From Aptenodytes patagonicus (Eukaryota; Chordata; Aves; Sphenisciformes; Spheniscidae): DNA of 64,000 nt. Under the pieces are notes generated by a model, which worked only from the letters and a program-made list of their open reading frames with translations, was not told the origin of the DNA and did not search any database. Location: the NCBI RefSeq assembly GCF_965638725.1, contig NC_134961.1, positions 1,426,001-1,490,000 on the forward strand, written 5' to 3'. This document shows, one piece after another, positions 1-12,200 of this stretch. Every line of letters begins with the position of its first letter. The first letter of the stretch is position 1. The position numbers were made by a program, and so were the translations under genes.

Positions 1-120
1 TTGTAACTTTCTTTTTAATGAAAGGATTTTGAGTGAATTTTATCACTATTTCAATGAAATTGCTTTCCCTTGTGGCGTTCTTCATGTTTTCTCAGTTGCG
101 TTTTCTTCTTTCCCTTGTAG

Positions 121-247
121 CTACATTGAGAAGTTTACGGACTTTCTCCGCCTCTTTGTGAGCGTCCACCTACGAAGAATCGAATCCTACTCCCAGTTCC
201 CCGTGGTTGAATTTCTGGCACTGTTGTTCAAATACACTTTTCATCAG
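121..247 (+). CDS. XPO6: XPO6 exon, residues 1-42 of the visible part
   Basis: The acceptor is CCCTTGTAG and the donor GTACAG. The first base completes a codon begun in an exon outside the window, and the exon ends in phase 0. It encodes YIEKFTDFLR through KYTFHQ. Confidence 0.95.
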
Positions 248-3200
248 GTACAGCCCTGAAACATCTTTTCCTTGGTCTGTTCTCTGTTTTGTTGTCTTGT
301 ACAGCAGGGGTAGCTTGCTTTCCCCAGTGAAGTTGATACCTAAAGTTAGCCCAGAAAAAAAAAACAATTAACTTGTCTTACTGGCACTTCCCCGGTACTG
401 CTGGGGACTTGGAAATGGCTTAATGTGCTCTTGGGTTTAGTTGGAGACAGTGGTACATGTAGTTACCTCACAAGAACAACTTGTCTGGGGTTTAACTTTG
501 CTTCTGCTTTTATTTTTTTTTTGCTGGTCCTTGGAAGGGACAATGTCATCTGGAAAAATTTCTCTAGCTTGCTTGTTTTGTGTTTGGGGATGCTTTTCTT
601 TCTCCTGAATCTGCTGCTTTTACTGTATCTGAGGCTTTCCTTGTGACTTTTAGTATTAAAAAACCAACCCTGTGGCTTTTGGTACGTGTTACCTTGCTGT
701 AGAAGCTGTCACAGTGCAACTCAGCCCTATTTACCACCACATATGAATAACGACAAGGAAGCAGACTTATAAAACGCTAGCAGCAGCAAGCCATGAGACG
801 GGTTAATGCTGAGACCAGCCTTGTAATTCCTGGGTTCCCACCTTTGTGCTAAAGCTCTTGTTCATCTTTTAACAGCTATAAATCTCTCCAGTGACCTCCT
901 AGAAATTTTTCAATAAAGCAAGAAGTTCTCCTCATGGATTGAAGTGCATGCTAACTTGTATTTTCATTGTGTGAGACCAATCTTACCATAGGTCGTGATA
1001 TTCATTGTGAGTTTTGGTGTATTTCAGCCCACCCATGAAGGGTACTTTTCTTGCTTAGACATCTGGACGCTCTTCTTGGACTACCTGACTAGCAAAATTA
1101 AAAGTCGCCTGGCAGACAAAGAAGCAGTACTCAACAGGTAAGCAGTCGGGAAGCTGTCAGGATGTGACACGGTCACCATGGAAGGACTGTGAGAGAAAAG
1201 CTATTGCTTACTCCAGTTTCACATGTGGTTGAGTCCTTTCTTTTTCTAAAACTGTAACGTGTAAAAAGTGTAAACTTCAATGTTTCACATTCATTCGAAA
1301 GAATTCAAATGGAGCAAGTTAGGGTAGAAAACCTGTCACATACATTGTGTGTGAACCTAGCAGCCAGAGGAAGTCAAAAATAGAACTGTAACGTGGTTTA
1401 GCAAATTTTAGAGCACACTTTAGCACATATTAGAGGAGGAAACCACAGAGTAAGTTGCCTAGTAAGTGTTCACGCAGCTCATACAACTAATGAACTAGGA
1501 GAAATTTTTTATTTAATTAGGATTTTAAAATTCCTGTTTAAATGGAGGATGTATTTCTGAGAAGTATTGATGAGAATGTGTCTGGAAGTTAAAAGTTCCA
1601 CTTGATTACCTGATGCTAGCTGTATCAGTTGCAACAGTGGTTGGCAGCTCTTCCTTTGTAGATGCTGTATCCTGAAATGGGTGGCTCTCTTTTGATAAAA
1701 GTCCCTTTGCTGCCATTTTAAAAATCTGGTGAATATACTGGTATCTTGTTCGAGTTTTGGAGGCTTAAAAGTGCCATGGCTTGTGCCATATTACGTTCCG
1801 CTAAGTGCAGAAGGAAGCTGCTTTCCCTTGAGCACGCTAAATGTAAGTGGTTGGTTTTTGAAAGACAGCCTGGCATCATAACCACAAAGAACAAATGTGG
1901 AACTAGCTTACACCAGACAGCTCTCTTCCTTTCAGCATGGGAACAATGTTGTTTTAATTTCTCAAGTAGCAGGTATTTGCATTTGAACATTGTTATAATT
2001 TGTTCCTAATTTGCTGCTCTCTGCCTAATGCTGTTGAACTCTGCCTTGGCGTTCTGGGCCTCTTCTTCACCTGGCTAGTGTGCATGTAATGTGTGTTATC
2101 TTCGTGTCAAATAGTTTGTTATGGGGAAAATTGAAAAGAACAATAGCTGTCTCTCTAGGAGATATGTCAGACTATAAACAAACAAACAAAAAAGTCATGT
2201 AAGTGGTAAGCTTGTACTGTTTTGTCAGAACTGCCTGTCCTTAGTGACAGCTTTTATAGCTACAACTTCCTGCATGCTCTCAGACGTGTAAACGCTGCAG
2301 TTCGACAGCCTGGGAGTGGTTACACCGCAGGAGCGCAGATGAAGTTTCCTGTTCTGTGGTTTGTAAACTTTGCATTTTGTACACATTACAACTTTTACTA
2401 CTGGATAAATTGCCAAATCCAGAGTTACGTCATGTGGTTACGGAAAAGATGGTAATTCAGCCACCTTGCAGCTGTCAGCTGCTTAGCTAGTGGCACAGCT
2501 GACTAGTCTGACACTTGGATTGCATCATGCTCTGAATCTCTGTTAGTGTGTGCTAATGCCTGATCTCACCTAGAAAAGAGCATGACTTTTTGCATGAGAC
2601 CTCAGCTGATTTGAGAAAGGAGGTTTTTAAAACAATCAATCAAGCCAAACCCCTTCAAAATCCCCAAGCTTTGGCATTGTGTTGCCAGGAATGATTGCAT
2701 GCTCAGGTGGCCCTGTGTTGATTTTGCAACTTGGCGTTATTCTTAGGTGATCAATGAGCAGGATGATCTTCTGTGCTCTGAACCAGCTGCATAGCTCCTG
2801 AGAGGTGAAAAAGATATCTTTCAGTGACATGCCTTTGGTGTTACAGTGCAAGTGGGAAAAGTGCTGGCTCTGTTTCAGAGGACAAGGGCCTGAATTCATT
2901 TGCCAACAGTGCAGGGAAAGAGGATAGCAGAACAAATAGCCTCAGGGGAGGTCCCCTTCTGAGGTAGGCAGCAATAACTTTGCCCTGTTTCATCTGTTCC
3001 TCATTCGCTGCCCAAAGAGCAGAGCACCAGACAGGCTGCTGAGGAGCAGTTTTAGCAACAAGAGGCTGTTGGTGCCTCCTGTTCATGTACATCTGCTATT
3101 ATTCCTGGCAAGCCACTCCTACCTTTCCTGTTTTGAAGTCTTGGGCTGCTTCTGTTGCTTACAGACCTCCCTTTCCCTTTCAGAGGTAGAGGGATATCAG

Positions 3201-6200
3201 ATATTACCAAGGCTCTTTCCTTGCAGGTAGCTTGTGATCTGAAATTACATGATACTCTTAATCCCAGGATCTGCTTGGTGTTTCCTCAACAAACCTGTAA
3301 AGCTGTGCTGCAGGCTCTTTGCAGTGGCTCGCTTTAAACTGTCATCTGTTTTACATATCTTCTTCGCTGGAAGGACTGTGGGCGCAGCAATCTCTGCAGA
3401 ATTATTTTATCAGACCCTTGTTCTGTTTTCTCCATGGTCATAGGTACGAAGATGCCTTGGTTCTGTTGCTGACAGAGGTGTTGAATCGAATCCAGTTCAG
3501 GTATAACCAGGCACAGCTGGAGGAGCTGGATGATGAGACACTGGATGATGATGTAAGGAGCAGAGTTGAACAAGGACAGCTGCAGGTCCAGATATTAACT
3601 CTTGCACTGGTAACACCTAGAATGTCTTTCCCAGAGCTTGTATTTCAGAGTACAAGCTAGACAGCTGCTGCTTCACTCATTTTATGTGGGATTTGAGGTT
3701 TAAAGCAGCATGAAATGCTTTTAACAAAAATGTACTTGGTCACACTGAAAGCATATGACCTTTGTTTTTTAACTTGGTTCTTATGGAGAAAAAATATAGA
3801 TACTTATGTTCTGATTATCAGATGCATTAGGTGTCCATGTCTGATTGCTTTGAGATTTAAATGCTGAAATATCTCTGAGACAAAAGCTTTAAGCTGTATA
3901 TATTGTTGGTGCTCTCATTTAAGCTTATTTCTCCTAAGTCAGTACTGGTAAACATCATCTCAATACTGATAAATGTAAAAGTGGAGTAGGTGGCCAAAAT
4001 GGATGAGGCCAGAGCACTGGAAGGGCAGGTGGTTCTGCGTAATGGATGCTTGTCATCTGAGCAGTAACTGTGCTTTAGGAGTGAGCGCTTCTGGCTTGTC
4101 ACTCCAGGGAAACATGCATGCGTGCCCAAAGCATGGGTTGGCAAAATTATTCTCCATCAGGTGTCTGGCAGCATATGAGAATCGTAAGAGCAGTATCTGT
4201 TCAGAATCCGTGTGTCTGCAAAAGCCAAGCTCTGGAAAGGAGCCTAGCTAGTCCCAAGCATCAATTAAGACCTACTAGTCTACAAAAAGCTATCTGTTTC
4301 CCTCTAGAAGTGCTGTGCTTACCTTGGTGTTTCTTCCCATAGCAGCAGACCGAGTGGCAGCGGTACTTGCGCCAGAGCTTGGAAGTGGTTGCAAAAGTCA
4401 TGGAGCTCTTGCCAACTCATGCCTTCTCCACGCTAGTAAGTAGCTATCCAGACCAAAAGTGCAATGTGAAACCAGCTGCCGGAGTTTGTTACAAGCTGTT
4501 TGATAGCGGCCACAGTGCCAAACAAATAGGGAGATTCGGTTTTGGATGCAAAAACTTGGCAAGGAGGAGACCAGAAATTGAAGGAAAAATTTTGGGGTTT
4601 TGGCTTTGTCAAATTTCTTGGTGTGTTTTAAAGAGGGTAATTCAGTGACCATCTAAGTCCTACTTGCTGGACACTAAGCTCTCTAGAAATTCCCATCTTT
4701 CAAAGTGTAAATATTTGACAGCAGTCCTTCACTGCTGTTTATCTTGGCCTTTATATTAGGAGGCAGTGCTGTGAATTGGACAGATGAGTGTCATTATTAG
4801 GGTTTTAAGGAGAGTGAAATCTTTGTTTAAATGAAAGGCTAGATACAGATGCTGAAAAGAGCACTGGTAAGTGCTTCTCTCCAGCTAGTGCCACTGCCGT
4901 TGCTGGAATCGGTGTTGTAAAAGTTGCCTGCCTTTGTAGCACTATAACGGTTTTTGAGGAGGAGATCTTGTAAGCCAGTGGAGGCCAAAATTCAAAGTAA
5001 TTGGTGCCTTTTCTCTGGGTGAGAAGAAAGGCAAGTATAGCAGTGGGATCTCAAAGCAAGTCTATTAATTCTGCTGGAGATGCTGCGTATGTCTGAACCA
5101 TATTCCCAAGAAGCAGAGAAAATTGAGCCGCTGCAGAGGCAGAAGATGCCTGACCTGAACTGCTTTTTTAATTGATATTTTTATTTAAGAAACATTATGG
5201 CTTAGCTAAGCACTAGGAGTATATTACTAGAAACCAGATCTGAAGTAGCGAGCAAAGTAGTCCTCATACGAAAGTAGAAGTTCCTCTGCAGTGTGGTGGC
5301 ATGGCATGAGTCAGCGAGAGGCAAACAAATGGAGCAGCAGTTTCAGCGAGCACAGTGAGCATATGGGTCATATGGTGAAGAGCATGTGGCTTCCTTAAAG
5401 TAACACATTAACGTGAGGAAGACTGTCTGGTTTTTTAAATAGTTCTCCTCCTGCAGTTAGACAAAGGTGCTCAACTGTTAATTAGGCACAGCCTGTTAGA
5501 AACTTCATAGTGAGTGCTTTCCTTGAGCCCTGTGCTAGTTCATTTTTGTACACTGGATAATCTGGGAGATGCTCAAGCAGTTTCACGTGCTTTTCACAGC
5601 AGTGTGCAGTGCTGTTGAATGCCGTGGCTAGTCTATCAGTAGCAAATAATGAAAACAATGTATAGCAGCTGCCATTTCATCTTCCAGCGTGGGACAGAGT
5701 AAGGCTGCAGTTCCCTGTACTGACGGATGAGTGAACTTTCATAAAACCAAGCACTTCAAATGTGGTGACTTTGCCAATAGAAATTAAGTAGAACTATGCC
5801 AGACTGAAAGGCTTGGAAAATATTCTTTCAGGTGGGATATCTACAAGGAAAAGGTCAGTGTGCAGTTTTGGCCTGTATGTGTACAAACGCATTCAGGCAC
5901 AAGGCAAATAACCCCCTAATAGATACCACTGAAGTACCTTGGCTGGCCAAATGCTGCTTAGAAGGTTTTCTGGTCTCGGTTTATAACACACTCCCCTGTG
6001 ACAGTGTAACCTGTTGCTCAGCTGAAGTATCACCAGGATCAGGCATGTTTGCTGTCGGTCCTGAACGATGGAGTTAGGCTAACACTCTGTTCCCAGACCA
6101 GGATGCATGACGACTGTGGTGTTTGCTCCCTTGGCTGTTTTCCCTATGGGGCTTCAGCTGCTCTTGATGCAGCCTGCAGCTTGCCGGCAGTGCTGCAGTA

Positions 6201-9200
6201 CTTCCCTTCTGTACTCCGTTACAGAGGCACTGAACTCAATTTCTTTGGTTGAAGAATATTTTGATAGCTGCATTTTGAGAAGCTGATCCTTACGGGTGAG
6301 GTGGATGCTGTGCAGGCTTCCTGTGCTCCAGGCTCTGCCTTTCCCCTGCTCTGTTTGGTCTGGGTTATACATCCATCTGTGTATGCATACTGGTGGCATG
6401 CTGTGCCATCACTTATACTTGACAGACCATTATCTTGTTAGGCTGATTGCTGGTATTTGTGGGAAAAGGAGAGCTACCACAGAGAAGTGCCTTCAGGGTG
6501 GTGATCTTCGTTGTTTTCATGACAGCTATCAAGACGTGAGAAGCTGTGGCATGCAGGATCAGCCCAGAACCTGGCAACTTGCCTTTTCTCAAAATGTCTT
6601 TTTGAAGGCACTAGGGAGAAATAAGAAAACTGTGCTCTAACGAGTAATTAGTAGTTGGGTGTTAACTGTCTGACAAGCCCCCAAATCATGCTCATTTCTT
6701 GTCTCTTCTAGTTTCCAGTTCTGCAAGATAACTTGGAGGTGTATCTGGGACTCCAGCAGTTCGTGGTCACTTCAGGGACAGGTAATAACCACCGTCCAGC
6801 ACTGCAGTCCTCGCTCTTTGAACAGCTGATTGCAAAAACACTCTAGACCTGCTTTGGTGTTGCTTCTTCTGTATTCCATTGAGGATCTGAACACATGTAT
6901 GGTGTCTAATGGCTCAGTAGTCAAACTCTATTAGATTTTTGTCTACTATTGATGTGATTTATTTTTTTATTGGTATGGTTCTTCCCTTGTTCTGGTACTT
7001 GAGATGAAGATACCCTATGTGTTAAGAACAAGTATGCAGCATTAAATACTTGGAGAGATAATGGTTACTTTTTTCCTCCCGCTAAAACTTATTTCAAGAA
7101 AGGTTGCGCTCCTGTTTGCTTTGGGCTCAAATCTGGTGTGAAGTTGTCCACCATAGGAGCATTTTTATTTAGGCTTGAATTAAACCCATTGTGAGTCAAT
7201 GAGAAGATGAAGTATTTAGGATGTAGTAGTAGTTTCTGAAGACTTATCTAGCTGGCATTTCAGGAACTTTCATGTATAAAGTAGTTTACAAAGATACCAG
7301 TGCTCTCAACTGAATAAAAAGCATGAGAGTAGCTTTGTTGCTCCTTCCTGAGAAATAAGGAAAGTAGTAGTAGTGAGATCTATATGAGGGAAGATCGTAG
7401 CTAAGGTTATATTTAAGTTTTCTGGTATGACCAGTAAAGGAATCTGTTACATATTCAATACTGCTATACATGTGTTGTGGTTTAACCCCAGCCGGCAGCT
7501 AAGCCCCACAGAGCTGCTCACTCACTCCCCCCCGGTGGGATGGGGGAGAGAATCGGAAGAGTAAAGGTGAGAAAACTCGTGGGTTGAGATAAAGACAGTT
7601 TAACAGGGAAAGCAAAAGCCACACGCACAAGCAAAGCGAAACAAGGCATTCATTCGCTCCTTCCCATCGGCAGGCAGGTGTTCAGCCATCTCCAGGAAAG
7701 CAGGGCTCCATCACGCGTAACGGTGACTTGGGAAGACAAATGCCATCACTCCAAACATCCCCCCCTTCCTTCTTCTTCCCCCAGCTTTATATACTGAGCG
7801 TGACGCCATATGGTGTGGGATATCCCTTTGGTCAGTTGGGGTCAGCTGTCCCGGCTGTGTCCCCTCCCAACCCCTTGTGCCCCCCCAGCCTGCTGGCTGG
7901 TGGGGTGGGGTGAGGAGCAGAAAAGGCCTTGACTCTGTGTCAGCACTGCTCAGCAATAATGAAAACATCCCTGTGTTATCAGCACTGTTTCCAGCACAAA
8001 TCCCAAACACAGCCCCGTGCTAGCTACTGTGAAGAAAATTAACTCCATCCCAGCCAAAACCAGCACAACATGGCAGAATGGTGACTGTTGTATAGACAGT
8101 TCAGGAAAAAATACTTCCTAGGTCTGAAATGATCCTAAAATTGGATAAGCAATGTGTAGGTTTTTAATGCTGTAGCAACAGTCTGTGTTAGAAGCTGTCA
8201 TGTGGACTGGCTGTTTAGTATGGGTCAGAAGTAGCTCAGATGCAACTGGGGATTCAGAACTGGGCGATAGTATGGTGGTGCCAATGGTACAAAATGGCAG
8301 GCTTGTTGATGAAAACTTAATGTGAGATTAAATGGGGACAGTGGAAAGAAAAACAGGTTTTCTTTGAAATGTGGTGTTGCAGAACATGTTTGCTTTTTTA
8401 GTAAAAGGTCTGGAATGTTTGGAGACGAGATATACACAACCGAGCGGTAGGACAATTGCATAGGTAGTAAGACTGGCAAATCTAGTTATTGGTATGTTTC
8501 TTGTATCTGAGAAATATGAAAGTAAATAACCACACTTCACATCAAAAGCAGATACACTCTTGTTCCAAATATGCTTCTGCTGCTGGAACACTTACGGCAC
8601 TATAGCCAGCAGAGGGAGTCCGGGTAATGACCTCTGCAGAGCTGGGATTGCTTTTTGATGTCAAAAGACAACCAGAAAGGCTCCTGTTTATATAGGTATT
8701 AATACCAAATAGAAGAAAACTAAGCGTGTAAAAGGCTGAGCTAGTTGGTAACATCCGTTCCAGCCTTTCAAGAGGAAATTTGAAATGTGGCAGTCAGAAC
8801 AGTTGAACTTGTCTTACTCAGCTTGAGTATTTCAGTCACTTGGACAGTGCTCCGATTTGAACTGTGACCCGCTGCCGAGCTAATTTAAGAAGAATGCTTG
8901 TAATGTAATTAGAATAAACTTTGCATTTCCTGTAGCTTTGTAATTAGGTTTCCCATCCCAAAGAGCTGTATTTATTAGTCACAAGGGTATGTGTTTTTTC
9001 TTGCACAAGGTTTTTAAAGTATGAGTTTTCAGACTGCTAGGCTCTTAGTCAGTGGCTGTTAGCACGAGTGATTATTTACACATAGGTCTTTTGGCTTCAT
9101 TGCTAATGAACCATAATGTCATTTCAGGTCACAGGCTGAACATCACTGCAGAGAATGATTGCCGCCGTTTGCACTGCTCCTTGAGGGACCTGAGCTCCTT

Positions 9201-12200
9201 GCTGCAGGCCGTCGGTCGTTTAGCAGAATACTTCATTGGGGATGTGTTTGCTGCCAGGTTCAATGATGCTCTTACAGTGGTGGAGAGGTAGGTATGGGGG
9301 GGGGGGAGTTTGCTGTCCCTTCACCGGTACAAGGAGCAATTGTCACCACTGCAGTGAGTGTGAAAACCAAGGTTTCTTTCTGCTTCCCCTTGTTACGATT
9401 AAATTGAGATACAAAGAACTCTATGGGCAGTACCTTAAGTGTTACATTCATCAGTGCTAAGTTTCCCAGATGGCTTTCTAAACCCTTAACCAAAGAAATA
9501 ACTAATAGGAGGGATTAAATAAAATCAGTCACTTGAAAAGGTTGAGGTACTCGTTCTCCAGCATCTGCATTTGCGATGCAAGGAAATGGGATGTAGAGTC
9601 CGATTACTTCAGAGTTGTGTATCTCAAAGCTAAATCACCAAAATCACTTTTCTTAAATGAAAAGCTCTATGAAAACTGAAAGGCAGACATCATTTGATTC
9701 TTCACCTCCAAGAAACTTAATTAGCACACAGTTGCAAATTACAGAATTTCAAGGGCTTTACACAGCTGCCTTGGTTATGTTTTTTCATTTCCATGCAGGA
9801 ACATTGTACTTGTTCCATCTTATCACAAACAATGAAATAGGCTCTAAATGATTTTCAACTAAATGGTCTAAATCTTGTCTACGTATTGGCAAGTCTGTGT
9901 CAATATTTAGCTAAGAGCTGCATCCAGATAAGATGTTCAAGTGGATTTGTACATGTGTATATCCATCTTACAGTCCCTTTATACTACCATATATGTGTTC
10001 GCTTCCAGGTTGGTAAAAGTAACGCTGTATGGATCCCAGATTAAACTGTACAACATCGAAACTGCAGTACCATCTGTATTGAAACCTGACCTTATCGATG
10101 TGTGAGTATGATATATATATCATACTATATATATATATATATATATACACACTGCAAATGACCGTATCCAGATTCGGTACCTCCATGGGGTGGTGGAAGC
10201 ATTAGATCTCCTAGATCTGGTGCTCTAACCACTTGCTTGGCAAATGTTCTGAAAAGCACATCTCTAGCTAGCAGTGCTTGCTAGCTAACCAGCTGACACG
10301 TTCTTTTAGCTGTCAAGGCTGCTGCCAGCATTTTGGAGCACTGTTTCCTCAAATTGATGTACTGAGGTTATTTAAAGGAAAATGAAATTGTGATGAGAAG
10401 TAAAAATGCTAGTTATACTAGCTCTAAAAGCAAACTGTTATTTTGCCCTGTACCAATGGCTGTAAAAGCTTCGTTCTTCAATATAATTAAATGGTAAAAT
10501 AAGTGTTACAGCAGTGGTATTTTAAGAAATGGATCCGCTGTCGGTATGTAGCTCCAGTTTATGGATTTTTTGCTACGAAAGTCAGATCTATGGCTCAGGT
10601 AAAAGATGTTTTTCCTAGTACAGGGTTTCGAGTCCTTGGCTTCCAAGACAAACATATGCCTTCCAGCTATGCAAGCCATTTCTGAAACAAATGAATGCCT
10701 TCGATCCAGAAGTTGACATTAAGTGAAATCTTGATGCTGCTAGTAATCCAACACCGCTCTGTGACAGCCTTTTAGAGACCTTCCATTCTTAACGGTTGTG
10801 TACTACAAACCTGTTTCCCGCCAGCTGGCATTTTGTGAGCAGAATTTAAGGTTATCCTTTTGAACGCATCAAGTTGTTCTAGTTTGTGATTGCATGTGTA
10901 GCAGCTCCTGGAAAACCCACGCTAGATTTTTATCGTATAGGTCCCTGGATTTCTCCTGATAATCCCAAGTTACTAGCACTGAGTTTTGTGCAGACGATGT
11001 TCTTTTAATGGTCTCTTTCCTATTCTGGTTTAAAATAATTTGAGAGGCTTTTTCCATGATCTGTTAGCGAGGGGGTTTCGTCCTTTTCTCTGTCCCACGT
11101 CCCTGAAGAAACTTGTGATCCGTTTTCTAATGCTAGCGTAACAAAGGTACATTGTCAGACATTTGGAGGACACCTGTCTGTGTGATCCCAAAGAAATGTC
11201 CCGACTCAAAAATCTTGATCCGGTGCTGTGCCAAAAGTGTAATTATAAAGCATGATATAATCAACTGGTAGGTTGACTAAAAAATTGACCGTATCAGTTT
11301 ATACCTTTGAATTAATACTGTTGCTTAATAGGTGAGTCCGGTTACAGCACACCTTTAAATATGCCTTGAATGTACAGGGTCCAGGACAAAGAAAAAAAAT
11401 TTTAGGCCACGTAGCTAACATAATCGCAAGGAATGCACCTGTTCTCAGTTAATGGAAGAGTGGGAAAGAGTTTAGGCAATAAATACGCTAAAGGGGGAAC
11501 ACAAGATATTAAGGCAAAGCGTTGATTCAAAAAAACCCCTTCAACCTGCTGTTAAAGGTAAGATTTATTTTTTTTTAAATAGACTTCCTTATTTTTCCCC
11601 ACTGTGCATAAACCCGCTGGACTTGCTGACAGAAGCAGAGGTGTTCAGGAGCTGGTTGATGCAGACCTGGGAGTTGCCTGCTGTAGACGACTGAGATCTT
11701 AAATGCAGTCACTACGTTGGGGACATGTGTATGTGGGAGAACCTTTGTTTTTCGAGGGAATATCAGTGCTCACAGACTACTCTTTTCAATAAAATCTGCA
11801 GAATAGGGATTGGTTAGATAGCATCCTTGTGATTGGGCAACGTGTTTTATAGACTGACAACCGTGTGTGACTAGATGCCAGAAGATTTCTATAAGATAAT
11901 TACCTTCTGTCTCCCCTTGCCCGTAATCAAGTGGGCATATGAAATGAATCTTGTGCTGCAAGTCTAGGGAATACCTGTCTAGGTATTCCTAGAAGTCTAG
12001 GAGGTGGCTGTCGTGGCATTTGCCATTTTGCAGTCTTTCCAACTGTGTGAATTCGGGATTGCTTTCCATTTTTCTGCCTGTTTCTGCAGAGAGCTGAGAA
12101 GTCTGCAGAATCAGAATGCCACTGTATGTTGCTTTTAGCTTTAATAACAGCACAAGACTTTAAGTCTAAACAGAGATCCCAGACCTCTTCAGGTGCTTAA

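Larger units (their letters stand above)
248..6711 (+). other. XPO6: XPO6 introns in the 5' part of the window
   Basis: The introns are 248-1027, 1138-3443, 3553-4342 and 4436-6711; bases 1-120 are the end of an earlier intron. They are AT-moderate, contain short open frames without family resemblance, and show no repeat I can name beyond a short AAAC run near 2177. I see no other gene in them. Confidence 0.7.
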
